A stretch of DNA of 53,706 bases, taken from Verrucomicrobiota bacterium. Its GTDB lineage: Bacteria; Verrucomicrobiota; Verrucomicrobiia; Verrucomicrobiales; Akkermansiaceae. Each line of letters begins with the position of its first letter. Position 1 is the stretch's first letter. Positions 25,179 through 32,476 of this stretch are shown in pieces. Where the stretch lies: the NCBI GenBank assembly GCA_018969605.1, contig JAGWXY010000005.1, positions 1 to 53,706 of the forward strand, in the 5' to 3' direction. Made by a program: the position numbers and the translations under genes. The notes under the pieces are model-generated. The model saw only the letters and a list, made by a program, of their open reading frames with translations. It ran no database searches and was not told where the DNA came from.

Positions 25179-25224
25179 ATGCTTGGCAGTCCCACACCCC
25201 TTGCCAAGCATGAAAGAAGTTTGC
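25179..25224. repeat. 46-bp direct repeat, copy A, with internal hairpin
   Basis: Identical to 26354-26399 over all 46 bp. Its first 33 bp form a hairpin: ATGCTTGGCA (25179-25188), a 13-nt loop, TGCCAAGCAT (25202-25211). Together with copy B it brackets the rhuM gene. Confidence 0.95.
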
Positions 25225-25257
25225 TGGGCTATTCCAAGGGATGCGGCTATGTCTTTT

Positions 25258-26328
25258 TTAAGACTCCTTTTCTTTGGCTTTAGCTTCCAAATTCATCAAT
25301 TCTGCATCGAAGTCGCTAACATAGAGTCGATCTTGAATGATGCGGTATTTTTCAAACTCGCTCTCGGCATGGGTCTTGGCCAATTCCGCCGTCACCTTGC
25401 CAGCATCCTGAAGGATCTCCCGATCCCAGAGTTGAAGAAATCCGCTCAGGCGCTTTTCCCAGTCTTCCATGGTCATTGGAATTTTTCGCATGGCCTGCAT
25501 TTCAGCCATATCGAGGTAGGCTGAAACAATGCGCTGCATTTGCCCAAGCTCAAAGTCCGTGAGGTAGTTCTTTGCAATGGAAACATCATAGCGATGGATT
25601 TTTCCTTTGGGCGCACCTTCCCAACTGGTCAAACCCATGTTCTCGCGGTCGTGGTTGGCGCGGTCCACGATGACTTCCGCTGCCGTCTGACCATGCACGG
25701 CGTAGTGCATCTTGTTTTGAACCGCCGCAAAGAACCGTTTCGTCGCCGAAGCTGACGGATCATAATCCAGCGCAGTAGAGTAGATGTCGGTGACTTTCTG
25801 GTAAAACTTGCGTTCAGAGAGCCGGATCTCTCGGATCTTCTCGAGCTGACGCTCAAAAAACTCATCAGTCAGGATACCACCTTGCTTGAGGCGCTCGGCA
25901 TCCATCGTCCAGCCCTGAATGGTGTAGTCCTTCACGATCTGGTTCGCCCACTTCCGAAATTGCACAGCGCGCTCGTTCTCAATTTTGAAGCCCACCGCGA
26001 TGATTGCTTGTAGGCTGTAGTGCTCAACGGATCGTTGAACCTGCCTGCTACCCTCGGTTTGAACGATTAAGTATTTCTTAATAGTTGCCTCTGGCTCCAG
26101 CTCATTGTCGCTGAATATGCGCTTTAGGTGCTGGTTGATAGCGGGCACAGAAACATCATAAAGCGCTGCCATCATCTTCTGCGTCAGCCAGATGTTCTCA
26201 TCCTCGTAACGCATTTCCACGCTGGCATCCGATTCGCCCCCTGCAGCCACAAAGGTCAGGTATTCCGCCGCAGAGGAACGGATGATAGAGACCTCTGTGG
26301 GTGTTTTGGACTGTTTTTTTCGGGGCAT
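25258..26328 (-). CDS. rhuM: RhuM family protein
   Basis: A 356-residue protein of the RhuM ('virulence RhuM') family, named from a Salmonella pathogenicity island gene; the molecular function is not established. The N-terminal third, WLTQKMMAALYDVSVPAINQHLKRIF, looks like a helix-turn-helix, followed by VEHYSLQAIIAVGFKI and QFRKWANQIVKDYTIQG, the family core. The C-terminal half is helical, with HYAVHGQTAAEVI and a Lys/Glu-rich end. ATG 26328 was chosen; the open frame to 26577 crosses the direct repeat and thiD. The gene and the two flanking 46-bp repeats form a 1.2-kb unit between apaG and thiD. RhuM genes often accompany restriction systems, and hsd genes are close here. Confidence 0.85.
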   Translation of the reverse strand: MPRKKQSKTPTEVSIIRSSAAEYLTFVAAGGESDASVEMRYEDENIWLTQKMMAALYDVSVPAINQHLKRIFSDNELEPEATIKKYLIVQTEGSRQVQRSVEHYSLQAIIAVGFKIENERAVQFRKWANQIVKDYTIQGWTMDAERLKQGGILTDEFFERQLEKIREIRLSERKFYQKVTDIYSTALDYDPSASATKRFFAAVQNKMHYAVHGQTAAEVIVDRANHDRENMGLTSWEGAPKGKIHRYDVSIAKNYLTDFELGQMQRIVSAYLDMAEMQAMRKIPMTMEDWEKRLSGFLQLWDREILQDAGKVTAELAKTHAESEFEKYRIIQDRLYVSDFDAELMNLEAKAKEKES

Positions 26329-26353
26329 AAACGGAATCTCCAAAGTGCTACCC

Positions 26354-26399
26354 ATGCTTGGCAGTCCCACACCCCTTGCCAAGCATGAAAGAAGTTTGC
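26354..26399. repeat. 46-bp direct repeat, copy B, with internal hairpin
   Basis: A second perfect copy of 25179-25224, including the ATGCTTGGCA/TGCCAAGCAT hairpin. It lies 12-30 bp upstream of the possible thiD starts. Confidence 0.95.
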
Positions 26400-26428
26400 G
26401 CCACCGTGCGATGGGGTTAGTCATGGGC

Positions 26429-27241
26429 ATGCAACGCACGATCCCCGCCGCTCTGACCATTGCCGGATCCGACTGCTCCGCAGGAGCCGGCGCGCAGGCC
26501 GACCTCAAAACCTTCCAGCACTTCCGCGTCCACGGACTCACCGCCATCACCTGTGTGGTTTCGGAAACTGCCCTCACCGTCCGCGGCGTGCACGCAGTGC
26601 CGCCGGCGATGCTCGAGGATCAACTGAGCCTCATGCTCGAATCCTTTCCGCTGCGCGCTGCCAAAACCGGCATGTTGCTAAGCGCCGCTCACATCGAAAC
26701 CACCGCCCGCGTGCTGCGCAACTACCCGCAGCTGCAACTGGTGGTCGACCCGGTGATGATCGCCTCGACCGGCGACCCCTTGCTCGAACCTGATGCGATC
26801 GATGCCTATCGCGAATTGCTCTTCCCACTCGCCACCCTCATCACCCCCAACCTCCACGAAGCCCAAGCCCTGCTAGGCAAAACCATCGCTCACGAATCCG
26901 AACTCGATGCCGCCGCCATCGAACTTCAGCAAAAATGCCACACCCACGTCCTGCTGAAAGGCGGTCACCTCGACCACCCCGAATGCATCGACGCCCTCGC
27001 CGATGCCAACGGCATCCAACGCTTCAGCTCACCACGCCTAGCCGTCCAAGCCTCCCACGGCACCGGCTGCACCCTGTCCGCCGCCATCACCGCCCAACTC
27101 GCCCTCGGCGCAGAGCTTCCCGTCGCTGTCGCGAACGCCAAATCCTACCTCAACGAAACCCTCCGCCAGTCCTACAGCTTCCACTCACCCAGCGGCGAAG
27201 TGATCCACGCGCTGAATCAGGGAACGGATTTTGAGAAATGA
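26429..27241 (+). CDS. thiD: Hydroxymethylpyrimidine/phosphomethylpyrimidine kinase
   Basis: Ribokinase-fold kinase that phosphorylates HMP and HMP-P in thiamine synthesis. Family motifs are ALTIAGSDCSAGAGAQADLKTF at the N-terminus, VVDPVMIASTGDPLL, TPNLHEAQALLG, VLLKGGHL and the anion-hole motif SHGTGCTLSAAI near residue 212. The length of 270 is normal. ATG 26429, 26423 and 26411 are all possible; conserved sequence begins just after 26429. No other thi genes are adjacent. It ends 4 bp before the convergent hsdR stop, so the restriction operon abuts it directly. Confidence 0.93.
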   Translation: MQRTIPAALTIAGSDCSAGAGAQADLKTFQHFRVHGLTAITCVVSETALTVRGVHAVPPAMLEDQLSLMLESFPLRAAKTGMLLSAAHIETTARVLRNYPQLQLVVDPVMIASTGDPLLEPDAIDAYRELLFPLATLITPNLHEAQALLGKTIAHESELDAAAIELQQKCHTHVLLKGGHLDHPECIDALADANGIQRFSSPRLAVQASHGTGCTLSAAITAQLALGAELPVAVANAKSYLNETLRQSYSFHSPSGEVIHALNQGTDFEK

Positions 27242-27245
27242 GCGA

Positions 27246-29549
27246 TCAAGCGACCTGCTCGTAGAGATACCTCTGAAAACTGGCGAACACTTTTCCGATT
27301 TCCTCGGGCTTGCCGAGATCCGCCACGGCATCAGAGATGGAATCGTGGTATCTGAGGCGAAGCAGCGGAGTGAGCTTATCCTGATCGAGCTCTTCCACAC
27401 CTACGCTGACATAATGCTGAAGGACAAAATCAAGGAATGCCTGGTGCTTGGCGCTAAAGTGACTGTGAATCGATAGCCGCGCATGGCTTGCCCGAAACTC
27501 TCGGGTGACGGGTGGTGAGGCGTAGGCAACATATGAAAGCACATCGAAGATATCGGATTTCTCGGCATTGATGATCTTCTGCATTTCGGCGAGTTGTTCG
27601 CTGCCGAAACCCTGCTCGGCGAGACCTTCGAGAAGGTGCTTTCTTGTCTCGGGATTGCTCCAAATGGCCCGCAATTCGTTCTCGTTCTTAAAAAATTCAG
27701 GCAACTTTCCGAAGAGCGATTCCATGAACTGCTGAGCAGACATGGGTGTGCCATCGGGGTGCCAAAAACTCGTCATCATCATGTGCTGGATGCTGCGAGC
27801 TTTGCCGTCGGCGAGCTTGACCTGCACCTTATTGCGTGGGGCGGGAACCTTGGGCCCTTCCTCGGTTGAGGGTGGCTTCGGATTGGGATTCTCTGGCGCA
27901 TGCTTGGGCTCCGGTTCCAGTGGCTCGCCATCCCACTCGGGATCGCTGAAATGGAGGTGCGCTTTGACGAAGTCGTAAATCGTGAAGTAATCCTTACCGT
28001 CGTAGAGCCGGGTCCCGCGTCCGACAATCTGTTTGAACTCGATCATCGAATTGACCGGCCGCATCAACACGATGTTGCGCACATTGCGGGCATCCACTCC
28101 GGTCGAGAGCTTCTGTGAGGTGGTGAGGATGGTCGGGATGCTTTTCTCGTTGTCTTGAAAATCCCGCAGATGCTTCTCACCCAGCGCACCGTCATTCGCC
28201 GTCACACGGTGACAGTAGTCCGCGTCCTTGCTGGTAGAAATCTGGTTGATGCAGTCGCGGACGAAAAGCGCGTGCTCCTGAGTGGCACAGAAAACCAGAG
28301 TCTTCTCGCTTTGTTCGATCATGCTCATGAAGATCTCCACGCGTTTGCGTTCGCGCTCCTTGATCTCGATGTTGCGGTTGAAATCCGCCTCCTCATAGAC
28401 CTTTCCCACCTCGATATCACCATTGATGACCGTGTCGTCAGAGGTGAAGGTGTAATAATCCATCGTTGTCTGGATCTGCTTCACGCGGAAGGGCGTGAGA
28501 AATCCATCGTTGATTCCATCCTTGAGCGAGTAAGTGAACACCGGCTCGCCGAAATAGGCGTAGGTGTCGACGTTGTCCTTGCGCTTTGGCGTGGCAGTGA
28601 GACCGAGATGCACGGCGGGTGAAAAATAATTCAGGATCTCACGCCACGAGCTTTCATCTTTCGCGCCGCCGCGATGGCATTCGTCGATGACGATGAAGTC
28701 GAAAAAGTCCTTTGTGTATTCTCCGAAGTAGGGCGAATCGCCCGGCCCGCTCATGAAGGTCTGGAAGATCGTGAAAAACAAACTGCCGTTCTTCGGCACC
28801 CGGCCCTTCTTGCTGATCTCGCTCGGCTCGATCCTTACCAGCGCGTCTTCCGCAAACGCCGAGAACGCGTTGAACGCCTGATCCGCCAGAATGTTTCGAT
28901 CCGCGAGAAACAAAATGCGCGGGCGGCGCGACGGTTCGCCCGTCAAGTTCCAGCGGCTTTGAAAAAGTTTCCACGCGATCTGAAACGCGATGAAAGTCTT
29001 GCCCGTTCCTGTCGCCAGCGTGAGCAGGATGCGTTTGCGTTCAGCGGCAAGGGCTTCCAGCACACGCTCCACCGCGATGTCCTGATAGTAGCGCCCTTGA
29101 AAAAAACCGCCGCGATCCTCGAAGGGCACTGCCGCGAAACGATCCCGCCATGCATTCTGTTTGGCGAAGGTGAGATTCCAAAGATCCTCCGGCGTCGGAT
29201 AAATGGAAACATCGCCTTCGTGTCCGTGCTCCATGTCGATGCCATAGATGCCCTGCCCGTTGGTGGCGTAAGTGAAGCGGATTCTCAGCTTGTCAGCATA
29301 AGCCTTGGCCTGCGCCACGCCTTCGGTATGAGGCTTGTTCCATGCCTTAGCCTCGACCACCGCCAGTTTGAGATTCCGATACACCAGCACATAGTCCGCG
29401 ATCTCCGGAGTGCCACGCCTCCCACGACCCTCAATGCGGCCGGGGCTGATCTTGTACTCGCGCAAAATGCGGCTGCCTTCCACGACACCCCAACCCGCCG
29501 CCTTGAGGGCGGGGTCGATGTGCTCGGCGCGGGTTTCGGCTTCGTTCAT
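27246..29549 (-). CDS. hsdR: Type I restriction enzyme, R subunit
   Basis: Motor and nuclease subunit of a type I restriction enzyme, 767 residues, close to the EcoAI-like class. The N-terminal nuclease (PD-(D/E)XK) motif is ADYVLVYRNLKLAVVEAK at about residue 50. The SF2 helicase part has LATGTGKTFIAFQ (Walker A, about 185), VIDECHRGG (DExH), GLTATPKR, TSQKLSTGVDARN and QIVGRGTRLY. A C-terminal HsdM-binding helical domain follows. ATG 29549 starts MNEAETR; the longer frame to 29765 overlaps the four-helix gene. It is last in the operon, separated from the four-helix gene by TGAC repeats. All motifs are intact. Confidence 0.94.
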   Translation of the reverse strand: MNEAETRAEHIDPALKAAGWGVVEGSRILREYKISPGRIEGRGRRGTPEIADYVLVYRNLKLAVVEAKAWNKPHTEGVAQAKAYADKLRIRFTYATNGQGIYGIDMEHGHEGDVSIYPTPEDLWNLTFAKQNAWRDRFAAVPFEDRGGFFQGRYYQDIAVERVLEALAAERKRILLTLATGTGKTFIAFQIAWKLFQSRWNLTGEPSRRPRILFLADRNILADQAFNAFSAFAEDALVRIEPSEISKKGRVPKNGSLFFTIFQTFMSGPGDSPYFGEYTKDFFDFIVIDECHRGGAKDESSWREILNYFSPAVHLGLTATPKRKDNVDTYAYFGEPVFTYSLKDGINDGFLTPFRVKQIQTTMDYYTFTSDDTVINGDIEVGKVYEEADFNRNIEIKERERKRVEIFMSMIEQSEKTLVFCATQEHALFVRDCINQISTSKDADYCHRVTANDGALGEKHLRDFQDNEKSIPTILTTSQKLSTGVDARNVRNIVLMRPVNSMIEFKQIVGRGTRLYDGKDYFTIYDFVKAHLHFSDPEWDGEPLEPEPKHAPENPNPKPPSTEEGPKVPAPRNKVQVKLADGKARSIQHMMMTSFWHPDGTPMSAQQFMESLFGKLPEFFKNENELRAIWSNPETRKHLLEGLAEQGFGSEQLAEMQKIINAEKSDIFDVLSYVAYASPPVTREFRASHARLSIHSHFSAKHQAFLDFVLQHYVSVGVEELDQDKLTPLLRLRYHDSISDAVADLGKPEEIGKVFASFQRYLYEQVA

Positions 29550-29575
29550 GGTTTGGGTGGCTGTGGAAACTTCGC

Positions 29576-29607
29576 TGACATCATTGACGACACTGACGAA
29601 GAGGTCA
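29576..29607. repeat. TGAC motifs at 9-bp spacing, hsdR side
   Basis: TGAC occurs at 29576, 29585 and 29594, exactly 9 bp apart, followed by GTCA at 29604. The same periodic motif is found on the other side of the four-helix gene (30422-30477). Confidence 0.7.
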
Positions 29608-29628
29608 ATCGCGGCGCACGGTCTTGCT

Positions 29629-30384
29629 TCATAGCGGCTTGGTCCCTTTGCATTCGGGGTATGCCGTGCAACCCCAGAACTCCCCTTTCGCCGACCTCCG
29701 GCGACGCATGGGCGTGGCGCACAGTGGACAGTCTGGGGCGGGTTCCTTGGCGCGCTGGCCTTCACGGGCTTCGAGGCGCCGGGTGTGAAGGCGCTCGCTG
29801 AAGCCGCCGGTTTCCTCGAAGGCCTTGCCTTGCGCTGCGATCTGCGATTTGAGCATGTTGAGCGATCGCCCGATGATGTGGAGCATCGCGTTGGCCACGA
29901 TCACCGGATCATCCGAGTCCAGCCAGCGAGCGTACTTGCGGCGTTGCTCGAACGCGTGCTTGGCCGACTCGTGGACCATGTCGTCGACAAAGGGTGGTGG
30001 GTCCAGCGAAATGGCATTCACCGCCTTTGCTTCGGGCGAGTGTACCGACCATGGCAGCTCGCCGCGGTCGATGATGAAGACCTCGTAGTCGCCGCGCAGT
30101 TCGCTGAGGCTCGCGCGGGCCACATCGGTGAGTTTCATCTCGGTGTCCTTCGAGGTCGACGAGCGTTCCGAGCCTTCGATGATGTTCTGACGGCCGCTGC
30201 GTGCGGCTTGGGTCATCTGGTCGTATTGTCGGCCCTTGGGGTCGTAAAATTTTCGAGCCGCTTCGCGCGGATCTTGGGTAAGGAAACGCCGGCAAAATCG
30301 CAGCGTCTCTAGCTGCACGATCGTCGCCAGCGTGAACGAATGCAGCTTGCGGAAGCCACCGTGTTTGTCAAAAAGCTCGGCCAT
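29629..30384 (-). CDS. Four-helix-bundle protein with C-terminal C4 zinc finger
   Basis: A 251-residue protein. Residues about 20-120 resemble the four-helix bundle (S23/IVS) family: ATIVQLETLRFCRRFL, MTQAARSGRQNIIEGSER, TEMKLTDVARASLSELRGDYE. A second helical part follows (KYARWLDSDDPVIVANAMLHII). The C-terminus carries a topoisomerase-type zinc ribbon: CPLCATPM, a basic spacer, then GCTAYPECKG. Zinc ribbons of this type bind DNA. The gene sits between hsdS and hsdR on the same strand and is flanked on both sides by 9-bp periodic TGAC repeats, which suggests it entered the operon as a unit. A role in DNA binding or in modulating the restriction system is inference. Confidence 0.8.
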   Translation of the reverse strand: MAELFDKHGGFRKLHSFTLATIVQLETLRFCRRFLTQDPREAARKFYDPKGRQYDQMTQAARSGRQNIIEGSERSSTSKDTEMKLTDVARASLSELRGDYEVFIIDRGELPWSVHSPEAKAVNAISLDPPPFVDDMVHESAKHAFEQRRKYARWLDSDDPVIVANAMLHIIGRSLNMLKSQIAAQGKAFEETGGFSERLHTRRLEAREGQRAKEPAPDCPLCATPMRRRRSAKGEFWGCTAYPECKGTKPL

Positions 30385-30410
30385 GGCGTGGCGTGTTTGG
30401 GTTGGGGTTG

Positions 30411-30488
30411 GGGGACCTTGTTGACAGAGTTGACACTCTTGACCGCGTCAGCAAGGTCATCTCCGTCACTTCTGTCAACAAGGTCCCC
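30411..30488. repeat. 17-bp inverted repeat with 9-bp periodic TGAC/GTCA
   Basis: A perfect 17-bp inverted repeat: the arm at 30411-30427 starts GGGGACC and pairs with 30472-30488. Inside, TGAC falls at 30422, 30431, 30440 and GTCA at 30447, 30456, 30465, 30474. The spacing is 9 bp except in the middle (7), so the whole block is nearly symmetric. It lies in the gap between hsdS and the four-helix gene. Confidence 0.85.
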
Positions 30489-30512
30489 ATCTCTCTTTCT
30501 CACAAGTTCCGG

Positions 30513-31592
30513 TCACAAGTCCCCGCTGAAGGCTTGGTGCAGCAGCGACTTCTTCAACTCCTCCAGCGCGGCGAGCTTCCGCTCGTAGAGGCGCGCAAGG
30601 CGTTGGGTTTCTTCTTCGAGTTCGTCGAGCGAATCCACAATGCGAAGCTGAGCTTCCGAATCTTCCGGCACGACAATCTGAAACTTCAGAATGTCGCCCT
30701 TGGCGATGAATGGCTGCGCCGCACCACGCTTGGGGAGTTCAACATGAGTCAGCAGCCGATACAAAAACTTCCCAGCGCAAGTGCCGACGCGAGGCGTCAG
30801 CGTGATTGTGTTCTTGATTGCCGTGAAATCTTCCTCGGGGAGAAACATTCGTCCGCACTGTGCGCCAATCGCGGAGAGAACAGGCGTGTGCTTCGCGTGT
30901 TCCTTGTGTCCAATTCTTCCGTCACAGCCTGCCGCCGAGACGGCTAGATACTTTCCACCATCGACATAGGACGATTTCGTCAGGTCAGTGTTGCCCCAAT
31001 CAACGACGCAAATATCACCAAGGGTCGTCTCCACCCACCCCTCCCCACGCTGGGTGAAGACCGCTTGGAGGTGGCTTTCGAAGAGGGCGCGGGCGTTTTG
31101 GAGGTTCTTTTCGGCGTTGGCTTTGGCGGTGGCGAGGCCCTCAAACGCTTCGTTCAGCAGGCCGACGATCCGCTGCTGCTCGGCCAGCGGGGGGACGGGA
31201 ATTGGTATCTCACGCAGACTCCCTTGGTTGAGCTTCGGAACGGTTAGCCCTGAAACGAAGTCGGTGAGATCGGTGTGATTGAGGTGGTAGATGAGCCAGT
31301 TATCGAGGAGCGTGTTTCGATGCGGCCTCAGTACATGAGCGTGATTGTTGACCCAGATTTTACCTTCGACTGCAAACGCGGTGTTCTCGCCTGATGCCCA
31401 CTTCGCGCCATCTTCGCCGACGAGGACAAGAGGCTCATCAAACAAGTAGCCGGCAACATGATCGAGGACTCCGGTTGCGCCATAGTAGGGATAATCTCCC
31501 GCCTTGCGGTCTCGCTTGGTGATTGGCTTTCGTTTGCTGTCGAGCACGTCGCAAAGCTCGCCCAGCGCCTTTATTTCCCACCCCTTCTTCAT
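30513..31592 (-). CDS. hsdS: Type I restriction-modification specificity subunit
   Basis: DNA-recognition subunit, 359 residues, with two target-recognition domains. TRD1 ends in VPKLNQGSLREIPIPVPPLAEQQRIVGLL, followed by a helical spacer; TRD2 ends in GDILKFQIVVP...AQLRIVDSLDELEEE and a final coiled coil, LYERKLAALEELKKSLLHQAF. This duplicated layout is diagnostic. Start: ATG 31592 opens the family-like MKKGWEIKALGEL. It overlaps by ATGA the stop of a leftover hsdM 3' tail, which marks it as the ancestral start. ATG 31649, with a good SD, now overlaps the KilA-N stop and would add 19 unrelated residues. Recognition sequence cannot be predicted by eye. Confidence 0.92.
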   Translation of the reverse strand: MKKGWEIKALGELCDVLDSKRKPITKRDRKAGDYPYYGATGVLDHVAGYLFDEPLVLVGEDGAKWASGENTAFAVEGKIWVNNHAHVLRPHRNTLLDNWLIYHLNHTDLTDFVSGLTVPKLNQGSLREIPIPVPPLAEQQRIVGLLNEAFEGLATAKANAEKNLQNARALFESHLQAVFTQRGEGWVETTLGDICVVDWGNTDLTKSSYVDGGKYLAVSAAGCDGRIGHKEHAKHTPVLSAIGAQCGRMFLPEEDFTAIKNTITLTPRVGTCAGKFLYRLLTHVELPKRGAAQPFIAKGDILKFQIVVPEDSEAQLRIVDSLDELEEETQRLARLYERKLAALEELKKSLLHQAFSGDL

Positions 31593-31633
31593 AGCAGCGC
31601 CTTGATGTTGCCCAGCACTTCCGCGCTCCCGGC
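31589..31633 (-). pseudogene. Duplicated remnant of the hsdM 3' end
   Basis: On the minus strand this reads ...AGSAEVLGNIKALL-stop, close to the hsdM end ESAEVLGNIKQLLN. The DNA segment 31601-31633 matches 32502-32534 at 31 of 33 bases. Its TGA overlaps the hsdS ATG (ATGA), the usual hsdM-hsdS junction. It therefore looks like the original hsdM end, stranded when the KilA-N gene came in between. Confidence 0.75.
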
Positions 31634-31645
31634 TTTCAATGGTTT

Positions 31646-32476
31646 TCATTTCTCCTGCCTCCCTTCCGGCAGCCGGGGCGTGCGTTCGTCGGCGGTGAGC
31701 AGTTTCATCTGCTGGATGGCGATTTGGTTGAGGCGGGTGAGGCGTTCGGATTGAGGCAGAGCTTGACCGATAAAGAGCGCGTTGAGGTTTTCGAGGTTGG
31801 AGAGGCAGACGAGCTGAGCGCCAGTGGCTTGGTCGCGGATGTTACCTTTTTCGTCGAGGTTCTTGGCACGCCATTGGGCGGCGGTCTGACCGAAGAGGGC
31901 CATGTTGAGCACATCGGCTTCGCTGGCATAAACGAGGCTGGTCTGGGCTTTGCCCAACTCCGGCGGAATGAGGTGGGTCTGGATGGCGTCGGTGTGGATG
32001 CGGTAGTTGATTTTGGCGAGGTTGCGGCGGATGTCCCAGCCGAGGGTCTGGCGCTCAGTTTCCTTGAGCCGTTGAAACTCTTTGATGAGGTAGAGCTTGA
32101 ACTCGACCGAGATCCACGCGGCAAACTCCAGGGCGATGTCCAAGTGGGCATAGGTGCCGCCGTAGCGACCGGCCTTGGATTGGATGCCGGTGGCACCGGT
32201 ACGCTCGATCCACTGCTTCGGGGTGAGGGTGAAGCTGTTGAGGCCTGCCTGCATTCTAATCCCGTCGAATTCGACGGGATTAAAACTGGGGTTATTGATC
32301 TGCTCCCAAAGCCCGAGGAACTCGAGGGTGTTGCGGTTACGCAGCCAGTTGCGGATCAGGTCGTCACTGGCATCCGCGTTTTTGTACCGGGCGATGTCGG
32401 TCAGGCAGACGTAATCCTGGTCGTTGACCCCGGTGAGGCGGACTTTGCGGGTGAGAACTTCGATTTTCTTAGGCAT
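31646..32476 (-). CDS. KilA-N domain protein inserted between hsdM and hsdS
   Basis: A 276-residue protein with a KilA-N DNA-binding domain, common in phages and large DNA viruses. The domain spans about residues 20-130: YVCLTDIARYKN, IRNWLRNRNTLEFLGLWEQINN, then GRYGGTYAHLDIALEFAAWISVEFKLYLIKEFQRLKE, the typical end. The C-terminal half is helical (NRIHTDA-like region, ASEADVLNMALFG, CLSNLENLNALFIG). It overlaps the hsdM end by 8 bp and is followed by a copy of the hsdM tail before hsdS, so it was probably inserted within the operon. Effects on the restriction system are unknown; a regulatory or anti-phage part is a guess. Confidence 0.87.
   Translation of the reverse strand: MPKKIEVLTRKVRLTGVNDQDYVCLTDIARYKNADASDDLIRNWLRNRNTLEFLGLWEQINNPSFNPVEFDGIRMQAGLNSFTLTPKQWIERTGATGIQSKAGRYGGTYAHLDIALEFAAWISVEFKLYLIKEFQRLKETERQTLGWDIRRNLAKINYRIHTDAIQTHLIPPELGKAQTSLVYASEADVLNMALFGQTAAQWRAKNLDEKGNIRDQATGAQLVCLSNLENLNALFIGQALPQSERLTRLNQIAIQQMKLLTADERTPRLPEGRQEK

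Noticed and set aside
30411-30488. Terminator between hsdS and the four-helix gene
   Set aside because: The 17-bp inverted repeat has a 44-nt interior and no T-run. The internal 9-bp periodicity fits a repeat or binding site better.
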